A DNA stretch of 64,000 bases from Vibrio tubiashii ATCC 19109 (GCF_000772105.1 NZ_CP009354.1:1860001-1924000), one strand, 5' to 3'. Positions 18,865-28,502 are shown, counted from the stretch's first letter. Translations and numbers: made by a program. Notes: a model not told the origin generated them from the letters alone.

Positions 18865-19755
18865 ATGCCTGAGCAGCGTTTAGGCAATGGAATGGCCGCT
18901 TTTTCATTTTTGCTATGGGGCCTGTTGCCACTTTATTATCAATTTTTGCCCAACGCGGCGACTGATGAATTGCTCGCGATGCGTTTGATTGCCTCGGTAC
19001 CGCTCGGAGCGTTGATTGTACTAGGCGTGACAAAGCGTCTACCTGACATACGTGCGATCTGGGCAGACAAGCGTTCCCTCGCCTATACCACTGCGGCCAC
19101 AATCATGATGTCGATTTCGTGGTGTGCATTTACGTGGGCGCTGACCAATGATCGAGTCATTGATGCCAGTCTAGGCTTCTTTATCAGTCCGATTACTATG
19201 ATGGCACTCGGTGTGTTTTTCTTGAAGGAGTCGCTGTCCATTGGCAAAAAAGTCGCTCTAGTGCTCGCTTGTATTGGTCTCACCTATCAAATCATCCACT
19301 ATGGCGAGATCCCTTATATTGCGCTAACAATGGCGATTTTCTTTACCTTTTATGGTTGGTGTAAAAAGAAAATCAACTATAACTGGAGTACAGGACTGTA
19401 TGTTGAAGCCTTGGTGTTGTTGCCTATTGCTCTTCTCTATATGGGCTACAAAGAAGTGACAGTGGGTACTGAGTCTTTGCATCAAGGAGCAACCACGCTT
19501 GCGCTGTATTTGGGTGCAGCCCCTGCCACTCTACTTCCTTTGGTGTTTTACTCAATTGCGATTCGACTGACCACAATGTCGACTATTGGACTAATGCAAT
19601 ACATCGAGCCGACTATTCAGTTCTTCATCGCGATTTACTTGTTTGGAGAGGCCTTTGATGAGGTGAAGTTAGTCAGCTTTAGCTTTATATGGGCGGGGCT
19701 AATCTTTACCATTTTTGACAGTTTACGCTTTAAATATACCGCCAAGTACAGATAG
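18865..19755 (+). CDS. rarD: RarD-type EamA transporter
   Basis: 296-residue drug/metabolite transporter superfamily protein with ten predicted membrane segments. The start (MAAFSFLLWGLLPLYYQFL) and LMQYIEPTIQFFIAIYLFGE near the C-terminus match the RarD group, named after an E. coli protein annotated as chloramphenicol-sensitive. The physiological substrate is unknown. Ends at a strong two-way terminator shared with the next, convergent gene. Confidence 0.85.
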   Translation: MPEQRLGNGMAAFSFLLWGLLPLYYQFLPNAATDELLAMRLIASVPLGALIVLGVTKRLPDIRAIWADKRSLAYTTAATIMMSISWCAFTWALTNDRVIDASLGFFISPITMMALGVFFLKESLSIGKKVALVLACIGLTYQIIHYGEIPYIALTMAIFFTFYGWCKKKINYNWSTGLYVEALVLLPIALLYMGYKEVTVGTESLHQGATTLALYLGAAPATLLPLVFYSIAIRLTTMSTIGLMQYIEPTIQFFIAIYLFGEAFDEVKLVSFSFIWAGLIFTIFDSLRFKYTAKYR

Positions 19756-19787
19756 AAAAATCCCCTGCCATAATGGGCAGGGGATTT
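19756..19787. terminator. Bidirectional terminator between rarD and the APC antiporter
   Basis: Hairpin with arms AATCCCCTGCC / GGGCAGGGGATT and a 5-nt loop, with A5 before it and TTTCTAAG after it. It serves both convergent genes. Confidence 0.85.
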
Positions 19788-19801
19788 CTAAGTTTATTAG
19801 T

Positions 19802-21220
19802 TTAGAAAGCTAAGCTCAGGCTACCTTGCCAGATCATCCCAAAGGCCAACATGGCTATCGCACCTAGTATCCCAGCACCTAGCTTCTCACGGCCTTCAAA
19901 TGGATTAATCCCCTGCTCTTTTTTCGCCTGTATGTAAAAGTAGAGACCTGGTAGATAAAGAATTGCCGACAGCAGTAAGTAGTTTAGGCCCGACGCATAA
20001 AGTAGCCAGATACCATAGAGAGTTGCTCCTGCACCAATGAGCAATAAGCTTCCTCTGTTTTTTTCCTCGATCGCTATCTTTAAGACGAAAGCGCCAACGA
20101 GAAAATACGGCACTAAGATCATTTCTGAAGCGATGATCAACAAGGTGTCATAAGTACTGCCAGCAAACATAACGAACACGAGCGAGATTTGAATCCAAAC
20201 ATTGGTCAAAGTAAGTGGCTTAACAGGGCTGCCCGCTTCGTTTAACTCAGCATAGCGTTTAGGGAACATCTTCTCTTTCGCACACAAATAAGGCGCTTCG
20301 GATGCTAAAACCGTCCAACTAAGAAATGCACCACAGACTGAGATCAGTAGCCCGACACTGATAATGTACTGACCCCAAGGCCCTAAGATTTCGGTTAACA
20401 CTTTCGCCATAGATGGATTTTGATAGCCTGCCAGCTCAACAGGTTTTATCACCCCCATAGATAGCAAAGTTACAAATACATAAATCGCTAACGCAGTCAG
20501 GAGACCAAGGATCGTTGCTCGGCCAATATCTTTACGATTTCTTGCACGACCAGAGACAACGACAGCGCCTTCAATACCAATGAACACCCAAACCGTTACC
20601 AACATGGTACTTTTTACTTGAGACATCAAATCATGCCCTTCACCAAAGTGAAGCCCGGTGAAATCCAAAGTAAAAGTGTTCCACTGAAAAGCAAAAGCAG
20701 CGCAGACAATAAAGATAAACAAAGGCACTAACTTAGCATAGGTCGTCACCATGTTAATCAGTGCTGCGGTTTGAACGCCTCGTAGCACCAAGGCATGAAC
20801 CATCCAAAGTAGACATGAAGCCCCGACAATTGAAACAATCGTATTCCCTTGGCCGAAAATGATGTTGTCTGGTGTATCAAACAGCATTCCAAGCGTGCTA
20901 AAAACAATCACTAGATAAGAAACGTTAGCCAGCATGGCACTTAGCCAGTACCCCCACGCAGAGCAAAAACCAACAAAATCACCAAAACCTTCTTTTGCGT
21001 AGCCAAAAACGCCACTATCGACATTCGGCCTATGTGACGCAAGCTTTTGAAAAGAAAGGGCGAGAAAGATCATGCCTACACCCGTTATCGTCCAACCGAT
21101 CATTACTGCTGCTGGGCTGGCAACCGATGCCATATTTTGAGGCAAGCTAAAAACACCTGCGCCGATCATCGAACCGATGACGATCGCAGTTAGTGAACTC
21201 AAGCCGAGTTTATTATCCAT
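19802..21220 (-). CDS. APC family amino acid antiporter, arginine:ornithine type
   Basis: 472-residue inner-membrane exchanger with 12 or 13 hydrophobic segments. The N-terminus LSSLTAIVIGSMIGAGVFSL carries the unwound-helix glycine motif of APC transporters, followed by NVDSGVFGYAKEGFGDFVG, typical of the basic amino acid/polyamine antiporter group (arginine:ornithine, lysine:cadaverine, histidine:histamine). The exact pair of substrates cannot be read from sequence. There is no decarboxylase or deiminase beside it; the decarboxylase at 10.6 kb is 7 kb away. Confidence 0.8.
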   Translation of the reverse strand: MDNKLGLSSLTAIVIGSMIGAGVFSLPQNMASVASPAAVMIGWTITGVGMIFLALSFQKLASHRPNVDSGVFGYAKEGFGDFVGFCSAWGYWLSAMLANVSYLVIVFSTLGMLFDTPDNIIFGQGNTIVSIVGASCLLWMVHALVLRGVQTAALINMVTTYAKLVPLFIFIVCAAFAFQWNTFTLDFTGLHFGEGHDLMSQVKSTMLVTVWVFIGIEGAVVVSGRARNRKDIGRATILGLLTALAIYVFVTLLSMGVIKPVELAGYQNPSMAKVLTEILGPWGQYIISVGLLISVCGAFLSWTVLASEAPYLCAKEKMFPKRYAELNEAGSPVKPLTLTNVWIQISLVFVMFAGSTYDTLLIIASEMILVPYFLVGAFVLKIAIEEKNRGSLLLIGAGATLYGIWLLYASGLNYLLLSAILYLPGLYFYIQAKKEQGINPFEGREKLGAGILGAIAMLAFGMIWQGSLSLAF

Positions 21221-21566
21221 TATAGTTTCCGGTACAACCGTTTAGGAGGTGCAATACTACGCCGAAACAGATTCATAAGGCAGAGCTGATGTGAGCTAAG
21301 TCGCACATATGATTGGCAAATCGTAGATTTCATTGTCACCGATCAATTCAGAGTGCGCATTATAATATCTTTACAATTAATAGAGAAAACAAATTAGCAT
21401 CAAACACCAATAAATACACATAAAACCAGAATATAACACTTATTTTAAAACAATATAAAACACATAATACACATATCAATTAACAACAGTAACGACTAAT
21501 TATCCCTGAATTCATGTAAGTTATGCATAAACCTAAGCATTCCTAGCAAACTCAACTAAGCTATTA
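21221..21566. other. AT-rich intergenic region
   Basis: About 350 bp of very AT-rich DNA upstream of the antiporter gene and before the candidate small RNA. It includes TGAATTCA at about 21510 and TTATGCATAAA near 21525. I see no coding frame. It probably holds the antiporter promoter. Confidence 0.4.
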
Positions 21567-21655
21567 AGAGGTGACAGTGATTGTTCCGCACATCACCTCT
21601 CTATGATATCCATTACTTCCTGTTTGTGGGGTCGCTGAAAGGCGACCATTTTTTT
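21567..21655 (+). ncRNA. Candidate small RNA with intrinsic terminator
   Basis: Two hairpins in series: arms AGAGGTGA / TCACCTCT (21567-21600) and arms GGTCGC / GCGACC (21630-21647), the second followed directly by A and seven Ts (21649-21655). No plus-strand gene lies upstream for nearly 1.5 kb, and the antiporter gene on the other side is divergent. A plus-strand terminator with no gene to terminate suggests a small transcript. The 5' end is not fixed, and I recognise no known family. Confidence 0.5.
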
Positions 21656-21680
21656 GTGCCTGCTCTATGTTGCAAACAAC

Positions 21681-21704
21681 AAAAAAGCAGCCGAGGCTGC
21701 TTTT
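21681..21704 (-). terminator. Terminator for the 73-residue gene
   Basis: Hairpin with arms AAAAGCAGCC / GGCTGCTTTT. Read on the minus strand it is followed by a T-run, directly downstream of the small gene that ends at 21718. Confidence 0.85.
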
Positions 21705-21717
21705 AGAATTCTACGAT

Positions 21718-21939
21718 TTAATGTTTAGAGCTTTCAGGCCTATGCCCGAACTCAGCTTGTTGATATATATCTGCCAGACTGCGATCTTTTCTCTGCTTCG
21801 CACTCTTTGCTTTGGCGGCATAATGGTAACTTTGATCTTTCAGCGCCTTTTCATGGGCTTTTGCCGACTGGATAAACTCTGGATCGGACAACGCTTGTTG
21901 GCGTAGGCGGTTAACGCGTTCGATGGTTTCTAACAACAT
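21718..21939 (-). CDS. Small hypothetical protein, charged helical
   Basis: 73-residue soluble protein, lysine- and glutamine-rich and predicted mostly helical (ETIERVNRLRQQALSDPEFI, KAKSAKQRKDRSLADIY). A GGAGGTG ribosome-binding site sits before the ATG and a strong terminator follows, so it is very probably real. I do not recognise the family and assign no function. Confidence 0.7.
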   Translation of the reverse strand: MLLETIERVNRLRQQALSDPEFIQSAKAHEKALKDQSYHYAAKAKSAKQRKDRSLADIYQQAEFGHRPESSKH

Positions 21940-22232
21940 AATACACCTCCCAATTACCTGTATCTATAACCAGTATAGTTCTTTGATGTTTCAAATCAAG
22001 AAAATACTGTATATAAAAACATGAACTAACTTTAATCTCTTGTTATCAATAACAATACTCTTAGGTAGCCCATAGGTAAAAGCGCCAATCTCTATATGTT
22101 CAATAGCCCATACCTATTGATAACTAAGAGCTATTCATAGTTAAGAGCTATTACAGTGATTAGTAACATCCATTTCTCACCACCAATCTAGCTCGATAAG
22201 ATGCCTAGCAAATCGAGAAATTGGATAAAGTT

Positions 22233-23099
22233 ATGAAAGCGCTCGTCGTAGAAGGTGGAGCAATGCGCGGTATTTTTGCCGCAGGTGTTTTGGACTCATT
22301 TATTGAAAATGGCTATCAACCGTTTGATTTTGCCATTGGTGTATCTGCTGGGGCGTCTAACCTTGTAGGTTACTTGGCACAGCAGCACAAACGTAGTTAT
22401 CAGGTCATTACCCAGCTAGCGACCAATAGCGAATTCTTTAACCCCAAACGCTTTATCAAGGGGGGAAACTTAGTGGATGTGAAATGGCTTGTTTCAGAAT
22501 CAGACAAGCTGTTTCCATTGAATAAAGAACAACTTTTTTCGAGTACACCTTTAGTTGCAACAACGACAAACATTGAGACCGGAAAAGCGGATTATTACCA
22601 AGTCACCCCCGGCAACCTCAACTTGGCACTTGAAGCAACCAGCGCGTTACCCATCGCCTATAAGCAAACACCTTGCTTTTCGGGCGGATGCTATACCGAC
22701 GGAGGCGTAGCGGACTCTATTCCCGTAATGGAGGCATATCGACGCGGAGCAAAAGAAATTACGGTGGTTTTGTCGCATCCTTTAAGCTATGAAATGCCTC
22801 AAACAAGAGCATCTTGGTTACTCAAAAGGTTGCTCGCCAAATACCCCATGATTGGTAAAGCGATGGCAAATCGAGCGACAAGTTACAACAAGTCACTAGA
22901 GTTTATTCGTCGTCCACCGAAAGATGTCACGGTTCGCGTGATTGCTCCACCAGAAGATTTTGCCGTTAAGCGCTTAACCATGAAAAAAGAGTTGCTCGAC
23001 AAAGGCTACCAAATGGGAGTTCTTGAAGGAGATAAACACCTCGCAAGTCGCGATGGGGTCTATGGGTTAACAGAAGAAAACTGTCATTTCTGTTTGTAA
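22233..23099 (+). CDS. Patatin-like phospholipase family protein
   Basis: 288-residue cytoplasmic serine acyl hydrolase of the patatin family (E. coli YjjU-like). The oxyanion loop is GGAMRGIFAAG, the nucleophile serine is in GVSAGAS and the dyad aspartate is in TDGGVADSIP. The ATG at 22233 begins MKALVVEGGAMRG, the normal N-terminus; TTG 22221 is a weaker alternative. Probably acts on lipids; the substrate is unknown. Confidence 0.9.
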   Translation: MKALVVEGGAMRGIFAAGVLDSFIENGYQPFDFAIGVSAGASNLVGYLAQQHKRSYQVITQLATNSEFFNPKRFIKGGNLVDVKWLVSESDKLFPLNKEQLFSSTPLVATTTNIETGKADYYQVTPGNLNLALEATSALPIAYKQTPCFSGGCYTDGGVADSIPVMEAYRRGAKEITVVLSHPLSYEMPQTRASWLLKRLLAKYPMIGKAMANRATSYNKSLEFIRRPPKDVTVRVIAPPEDFAVKRLTMKKELLDKGYQMGVLEGDKHLASRDGVYGLTEENCHFCL

Positions 23100-23159
23100 A
23101 GCTTAGGAAAAACGAATTATGTTAGACTCTACGGGCTACATCCTATTATTTCCATCTGT

Positions 23160-23429
23160 ATGAAACTAATTAAAGCTTTAAAACCGTTAGGTTGGTTACT
23201 GCTCCACTTTTTCATTGGCGTCGAGCTCGCCTACATTTCTATCATCTTAATTGCTATTTTTGGCGCGGGTTATGATGGAACCATAGAGGAGATTCAACGA
23301 GACGAGCTAATGATAAACGTGGTATACGCGGTTTTCATCCTCTATCAATGTTGGTCTGTCTATCGGTTTGGCTATAAAGGCCTTGTTCCCAAATTAATAA
23401 AGTCTCGAAATCAACAAAGGTCGCACTAG
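23160..23429 (+). CDS. Small inner-membrane protein, function unknown
   Basis: 89 residues with two clear hydrophobic segments (about 12-38 and 54-72) separated by an acidic loop with DGTIEEIQRDE, and a basic C-terminal tail. It starts 60 bp after the patatin-like gene and its stop lies inside a terminator hairpin. No recognised family. Confidence 0.65.
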   Translation: MKLIKALKPLGWLLLHFFIGVELAYISIILIAIFGAGYDGTIEEIQRDELMINVVYAVFILYQCWSVYRFGYKGLVPKLIKSRNQQRSH

Positions 23430-23437
23430 GCGACCTT
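23417..23437. terminator. Convergent terminator overlapping a stop codon
   Basis: Hairpin with arms AAGGTCGC / GCGACCTT. It overlaps the stop codon of the 89-residue gene and sits at the end of the convergent oxygenase gene. Confidence 0.65.
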
Positions 23438-23438
23438 C

Positions 23439-24041
23439 TTAATGCGCAATATCTAATGAATTGTCTTTGACGCCATTGACTCGAAACCAACCAGCGATAC
23501 TGTAGCGCTCGGTATTGGTTGGCAATACTTCATGTGGGAACTGCTCTGATAAAAATACAAACAGTCGTCCCGATTTTGGCGGAATCGTCGCAACATGCTT
23601 GTCGGCCAGATCATAAACCACCAGCTCGCCGGCATCTTGCTCCGACCAAGCTTCATTCATATAGAAAACCGTGGTGAGGCGACGGTTTTCGTTGCCTCTA
23701 AAGCAATCCAAATGCTTCTGATAGAAGTCACCTTTTTCATACTTGGCAAAGTGCGCTTCATACTCAAACAAGCCTAAGAAAAAATGGCGGTTAGCTTCTA
23801 GGCGAATCTGCTCCATTTTGGACAGAAAGCTGGCTACTGGCGCTCCCATATCAGAGTGTAACCACTGGATTTTATCGCTACGAATGGCGCTTTCTCGTGT
23901 CAATTCGTCATTGCGCCCAATCCGCGCCTTGCTCCAGTCTTGAGGAATACAGTCGCGTAGCTCAGCCACTTCTTGGCTTGAAAGAAAATCGTCCCAAACG
24001 TAGTAACCCTGAGTAAACAAGGCGTCAATCAATTGGTTCAT
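23439..24041 (-). CDS. 2-oxoglutarate/Fe(II) oxygenase, prolyl-hydroxylase type
   Basis: 200-residue cytoplasmic enzyme of the 2OG-Fe(II) superfamily. Iron ligands are visible as H and D in YQKHLDCFRG and the distal H in EQFPHEVLP; the 2OG-binding arginine is in YSIAGWFR. RLTTVFYMNEAW and DAGELVVYD belong to the double-stranded beta-helix. It resembles bacterial prolyl 4-hydroxylase-like proteins, some of which modify elongation factor Tu, but the substrate here is not known. Confidence 0.87.
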   Translation of the reverse strand: MNQLIDALFTQGYYVWDDFLSSQEVAELRDCIPQDWSKARIGRNDELTRESAIRSDKIQWLHSDMGAPVASFLSKMEQIRLEANRHFFLGLFEYEAHFAKYEKGDFYQKHLDCFRGNENRRLTTVFYMNEAWSEQDAGELVVYDLADKHVATIPPKSGRLFVFLSEQFPHEVLPTNTERYSIAGWFRVNGVKDNSLDIAH

Positions 24042-24154
24042 AGGTGTTGGAGTCCAGTGATTAAATCAAAAGACGCCTTATACACAAGCGTACCATGAAC
24101 CAACAAATCAGATTAATTGTCGTGACGACAATCGAAGGCGCGCTGACCTAGTCG

Positions 24155-24493
24155 TTAAAAGCGAGACAAATCAATTTTGACAGGCTCACCAAGCCAATAG
24201 GCGTATTCAGTGTGATCTTTGATATCATCGTCAGTGAGCGCATGAACCAATACCGTTAAGCCTTCACGCTTGTTATCTAGCCATGACACCACTGACTCAA
24301 ATTCACTTGCTGTAAACGTGATTGAAAAGCTCCACATGGTATGGGGGCCAACTCGCTTCTCGTTAAATCTACCTACTGGCAAATCAAACTGACTCAACGC
24401 TTGCTCTCGGATTTGCCGAGCGAACTCGCAAGTCTGTTGATCAAAGTAAACATGAGCATGGTAATTTTGATGAATATTTTTTGGATAAGACAC
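24155..24493 (-). CDS. DOPA 4,5-dioxygenase family protein
   Basis: 112-residue protein matching the short bacterial DOPA 4,5-dioxygenase-like family: NYHAHVYFD near the N-terminus, VGPHTMWSF in the middle and VLVHALTDDDIKDHTEYAYW at the end, with the conserved histidines expected to hold iron. The family cleaves catechol rings in some organisms. In Vibrio the substrate is unknown. Confidence 0.85.
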   Translation of the reverse strand: MSYPKNIHQNYHAHVYFDQQTCEFARQIREQALSQFDLPVGRFNEKRVGPHTMWSFSITFTASEFESVVSWLDNKREGLTVLVHALTDDDIKDHTEYAYWLGEPVKIDLSRF

Positions 24494-24590
24494 AGGCAGT
24501 TAACCTATTGAGTGGATCATGGCGCTATCCTATCACTGTCGCGGATAAGACTCGCGCCTACTTACAATCATTACAAAAGTTACGAGGCTT

Positions 24591-25229
24591 CTAAGCCACT
24601 ATCCCCTGCTCAACCGCGTATTTAGCTAACTCTGCGGTACTATGAAGATCGAGTTTATGTTTGATATTTTGACGGTGAGTTTCAACCGTTCGGTAGCTGA
24701 TATTTAGTAGTGAGGCGATCTTCTTGCTGCTGTTTCCTTCGGCAACAAGTTTAAGTATCGCTTCTTCACGGCGACTAAGCGGATTCGGCTTTTGTGCAAC
24801 GGGCACCACCTCTTGAGAAAAAAGCGTTTGCGTCACTGATTCACAAAAATAAGTGGAACCTTGGTAGACCGTCTTGATGGCTTGCACCATGCGTCGCGCG
24901 CAAATTTCTTTGAGCATATAGCCTACAGCCCCTACTTGCATCACCTTCATAATGTATTCGCGGTTATCATGCATGGTGAGCATTAACACTTTAACGTCAG
25001 GCATGGACTCCTTAATGACGCGAGTCGCATCGATACCGTTCATCATTGGCATACTGACATCCATCAGCACTACATCCGGCTGCAATGACTTAACGACGTC
25101 TATCGCTTCTAGGCCATTACTGGCTGAACCAATCACTTCAATCTCAGGCTCTGTTTGAAGTCGCGCGATAAATCCATCTAAGACAACTTGGTGATCATCA
25201 ACAATCACCACTTTAATTGGTTCATCCAT
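24591..25229 (-). CDS. NarL/LuxR-type response regulator
   Basis: 212-residue regulator with a receiver domain (D11, D12 and phospho-acceptor D57 in VVLMDVSMPMMNG) and a C-terminal LuxR helix-turn-helix (LSRREEAILKLVAEGNSSKKIA). Its start overlaps the end of the kinase gene by 8 bp, so the two form a pair. Position directly after the TRAP genes suggests that it controls them; the repeated TACGTA motifs before dctP are a candidate target. D57 phosphorylation and target are inferred. Confidence 0.92.
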   Translation of the reverse strand: MDEPIKVVIVDDHQVVLDGFIARLQTEPEIEVIGSASNGLEAIDVVKSLQPDVVLMDVSMPMMNGIDATRVIKESMPDVKVLMLTMHDNREYIMKVMQVGAVGYMLKEICARRMVQAIKTVYQGSTYFCESVTQTLFSQEVVPVAQKPNPLSRREEAILKLVAEGNSSKKIASLLNISYRTVETHRQNIKHKLDLHSTAELAKYAVEQGIVA

Positions 25230-26583
25230 ATACTAATCCATCCAATTCCAGTAATACGGTAATCTCTGTACCAAAGCCCGGTTCACTTTCTATTTCAAAG
25301 TCGCCACCGATAAACTCAACTCGCTCACGCATATTGCGTAGCCCAATACCACTTTTTCGCAGCGATGCGTTTACGTCAAAGCCCACGCCATCATCGCGAA
25401 TAATCAGCTGAAGCATATTACCCATCTGATGTAGTATCACGCTTACTGTATTGGCATGGGCGTGTTTTTCGATGTTAGTCAATGATTCTTGAGCAACACG
25501 ATACAATGTGGTCGCTACTTCTGATTTTAGTTTTCCTGGCTGAGTCGTCAAAGAAGCTTCCACCTCAACACCAGAGTGGGATTTAAAATCTTGCAGTAAG
25601 GTGTTCATGGCGGCTTGTAAGCCAATGTCATCGAGTGCGCTCGGGCGTAGGTTATGAGAAATATGCCTCACTTCATTAATCGCTGTCATCAAGGATTGTT
25701 GAGACTTAGCTAAATGCTGTTGCAAGGGTGCGTCCGTAATCTTGCTTGATAGCAGCTCTAAATGGCATTTACTCGACACTAACAACTGATTGATTCCGTC
25801 ATGCAGTTCGCGTGCTAGATGTTTCTTTTCGTCTTCCTGAAACATCACTGTTTTGTGGGCTAACTCTTTTAAACTTCTGTCTGCAAGACGATGTTCATGC
25901 AGGTTCACCGCTAACGTGATGACTACGATCACCCCTACCGTCACTATCATAATCACGATCACAGAGAAGAAAGTAGTTTCGATGTTTCTATTCACCTCAG
26001 ACTTAAGGTTGGCGACCTCATAGGTGATATCTTCAATGTATAAGCCAGTGCCGATCATCCAATTCCATTTATCAAGCCATGCAGCGTAACTTAATTTAGT
26101 CACATTTTCCCCAGTAGAGGGTTTCTGCCACAGGTAGCGATGAAAGCCACCGCCACTTTGCGCTTGGTGCAATAGCGCCTCTATCAGCAAGTCGCCATTT
26201 TCATCCTGAAGATCAATCAAGTTTCTACCAATTAGGTCAGGCATAATCGGGTGAACTAGGTTAGTTCCTTGCTCGTCATAAGCGAAGAAATAGCCGTCTT
26301 TATCTTTGCCGTAACGAAGTTTCGACAACACCGCTTTAACTTGTTGTTTCGCAGTGTCTTCATCAAGGCTCTCATCATTGTAGATGTGTGAAATCGCATC
26401 AAATGCCAAATCTACGTGATCTTTGAGTGCCGTTTCCTTAGAGCGAATCAACCCGTCTTCAAAAATTTGAATCTCTTTTTCACCTAACGTTTTCGCCTGA
26501 TGAATCGAAATCCAACTTGTTAACGCGGTGACCAGCAGCAAAGGCAGCAGGCTAAGTAGTATTAGTTTGGCTTGTAGAGGCAT
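25222..26583 (-). CDS. Sensor histidine kinase with periplasmic Cache domain
   Basis: About 453 residues. Membrane helix at the N-terminus, an sCache-type periplasmic domain (KDGYFFAYDEQGTNLVHPIM, then WNWMIGTGLYIEDI), second membrane helix (IVMIVTVGVIVVITLAV), then a HisKA_3 domain with the phospho-histidine in LARELHDGINQLL, and HATPase (GIGLRNMRERVEFIGG). Cache domains of this type sense small carboxylates in several TRAP-linked systems. ATG 26583 after GGGGGAAAGGG is preferred; GTG 26616 is possible. Confidence 0.92.
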   Translation of the reverse strand: MPLQAKLILLSLLPLLLVTALTSWISIHQAKTLGEKEIQIFEDGLIRSKETALKDHVDLAFDAISHIYNDESLDEDTAKQQVKAVLSKLRYGKDKDGYFFAYDEQGTNLVHPIMPDLIGRNLIDLQDENGDLLIEALLHQAQSGGGFHRYLWQKPSTGENVTKLSYAAWLDKWNWMIGTGLYIEDITYEVANLKSEVNRNIETTFFSVIVIMIVTVGVIVVITLAVNLHEHRLADRSLKELAHKTVMFQEDEKKHLARELHDGINQLLVSSKCHLELLSSKITDAPLQQHLAKSQQSLMTAINEVRHISHNLRPSALDDIGLQAAMNTLLQDFKSHSGVEVEASLTTQPGKLKSEVATTLYRVAQESLTNIEKHAHANTVSVILHQMGNMLQLIIRDDGVGFDVNASLRKSGIGLRNMRERVEFIGGDFEIESEPGFGTEITVLLELDGLVYG

Positions 26584-26672
26584 CCCTTTCCCCCAATGAC
26601 AACAGAGGCTGCTCACCGAATGGCAAGCAGCCCCACTTTAACAGGAGTTGTTAATATTACGTAACTAAAGGA

Positions 26673-27956
26673 TCACATTCCGTAGAATTCAGGGAACACG
26701 AGCAACGAAGCGAGTACCAGAATCTGAATCGCGATAAATGGCATTACGCCACGGTAAATATCTCTCGTCGTCACGCCTTTTGGTGCCACACCTTTCAAAT
26801 AAAATAAGCTGAAGCCAAATGGTGGGGTCAGGAACGAAGTTTGTAGGTTCATTGCAATCAGAATCGCAAACCACGTCATGTTAATACCCATGATCTCAGC
26901 CACTGGTGCAAGTATTGGCACGATGATGAAACAGATCTCGACGAAATCGATAAAGAACCCAAGGATCAGAATCACAAGCATAGTGATAATTAAGAAGCCC
27001 CATTTCTCACCCGGAATTTGTAGCATCCATTCTTCGACTAAGTAATCGCCACCTGTATAGGTAAATGCCATAGAGAATGCCGTTGCACCCAGTAGAATAG
27101 CGAATACCATCGCAGTCACTTTAACCGTCTCTTTTGATGCCTCATACACCATCGACCAACTAAACTGACGGTACAAGATCGCCAGCACAATAGCACCTGC
27201 TCCACCTAGAGCAGCTGACTCTGTCGGCGTTGCTACACCCGCGAAAATGGAACCCAGTACCACGACAATAAGTGCTAGTGGTGGAACAACCGCTTTAAGC
27301 GCTGCAATGATTTCTTGCTTACGGCTTAAGTTGCCATCACTTGGCATTGGCTGCGCTGCTTCAGGGTTAAGTTTGGCGTAGATAAGGATATAAACCACAT
27401 AGGCACCAACCAGAACTAGCCCTGGCCAAACCGCTGCTTGGAATAGGTCACCGACTGGCACACCCAATACATCGCCGAGTAAGATAAGGACAATAGAAGG
27501 TGGAATAATTTGACCCAAAGTACCTGACGCACAAATAGTGCCGCACGCTAACCCTTTGTCGTAGTTGTATTTAAGCATCACTGGCAACGAGATAAGCCCC
27601 ATAGCCACAACCGATGCGCCAACAACACCAGTCGATGCAGCAAGAAGCGCTCCAACCAAAACCGTTGAAATGGCTAAACCACCTCTTACACCACCAAACA
27701 GCTTGCCCATAGACTCAAGCAATTGTTCCGCCAATCGAGTCTTTTGCAAAACCAAGCCCATGAATACAAACAGCGGTACTGCCATGAGTACCGTGTTTTC
27801 CATAATGGACTGGATACGGTAAGGCATGAAAGCAAACATATCCATGCCTTCTGCCCAAACACCAAAAATTAACGCGATACCACCGAAGGTAAACGCAACG
27901 GGAAAGCCAAGTAGCAGTGCAAACAAGGCGACGAAAAACATTACTATACCGACCAT
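26673..27956 (-). CDS. dctM: TRAP transporter large permease
   Basis: 427-residue DctM-type subunit, the ion-driven channel of the TRAP transporter, with about 12 membrane segments. GVRGGLAISTVLVGALLAAS and GTLGQIIPPSIVLILLGDV are family signatures. It begins 12 bp after dctQ. Probably driven by sodium, as in known Vibrio and Haemophilus TRAP systems. Confidence 0.95.
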   Translation of the reverse strand: MVGIVMFFVALFALLLGFPVAFTFGGIALIFGVWAEGMDMFAFMPYRIQSIMENTVLMAVPLFVFMGLVLQKTRLAEQLLESMGKLFGGVRGGLAISTVLVGALLAASTGVVGASVVAMGLISLPVMLKYNYDKGLACGTICASGTLGQIIPPSIVLILLGDVLGVPVGDLFQAAVWPGLVLVGAYVVYILIYAKLNPEAAQPMPSDGNLSRKQEIIAALKAVVPPLALIVVVLGSIFAGVATPTESAALGGAGAIVLAILYRQFSWSMVYEASKETVKVTAMVFAILLGATAFSMAFTYTGGDYLVEEWMLQIPGEKWGFLIITMLVILILGFFIDFVEICFIIVPILAPVAEIMGINMTWFAILIAMNLQTSFLTPPFGFSLFYLKGVAPKGVTTRDIYRGVMPFIAIQILVLASLLVFPEFYGM

Positions 27957-27968
27957 TTTTAGCCTCCT

Positions 27969-28502
27969 TTATTTGCGTTCTTGCGAGTAGACAAGGTGTG
28001 GATTGACGATTCTATTTAACGAGTGCAGCAGTAAGCCGACGCCGCTGATTGCCATAAAGAAGAATGACAGCGGGATCATTGCTTTAATAATCCAGCGGTA
28101 AGGTAAGCCACCCGGATCACCTGAAGTTTCGCCTAATGCATAGCTCTCTTTAGCAAAATCGATCCCGTAGTAAGCCACCAATAAGCAAAACGGTAAAAGA
28201 AATATAAGAGTTCCAAGTAAATCGATAATCGCTTGAGCCTTATTCGAGAGACGTTCATAGAAGAGATCGACTCGGACATGGCCGCCTGCTTTTACTGCAT
28301 AAGGAACACCAAGTAGGAATACTGCTGAGAACAGATGCCACTCCATTTCCTGAAACGCGATAGAAACGTCGTTAAACACATAACGCATCACAACGTCGTA
28401 GACGACATTCGCCAGTAGCAAGATAAATAAAATGCTTGATAACCACCCTAGGAAGTCACCAAAACGATTAAATACTCGCTCGATATAGATTAGGCTTCTC
28501 AT
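27969..28502 (-). CDS. dctQ: TRAP transporter small permease
   Basis: 177-residue DctQ-type subunit with four membrane helices. Typical features are DVVMRYVFNDVSIAFQEMEW and GGHVRVDLFYERLS. It lies between dctP and dctM and is needed to assemble the membrane complex. Confidence 0.93.
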   Translation of the reverse strand: MRSLIYIERVFNRFGDFLGWLSSILFILLLANVVYDVVMRYVFNDVSIAFQEMEWHLFSAVFLLGVPYAVKAGGHVRVDLFYERLSNKAQAIIDLLGTLIFLLPFCLLVAYYGIDFAKESYALGETSGDPGGLPYRWIIKAMIPLSFFFMAISGVGLLLHSLNRIVNPHLVYSQERK

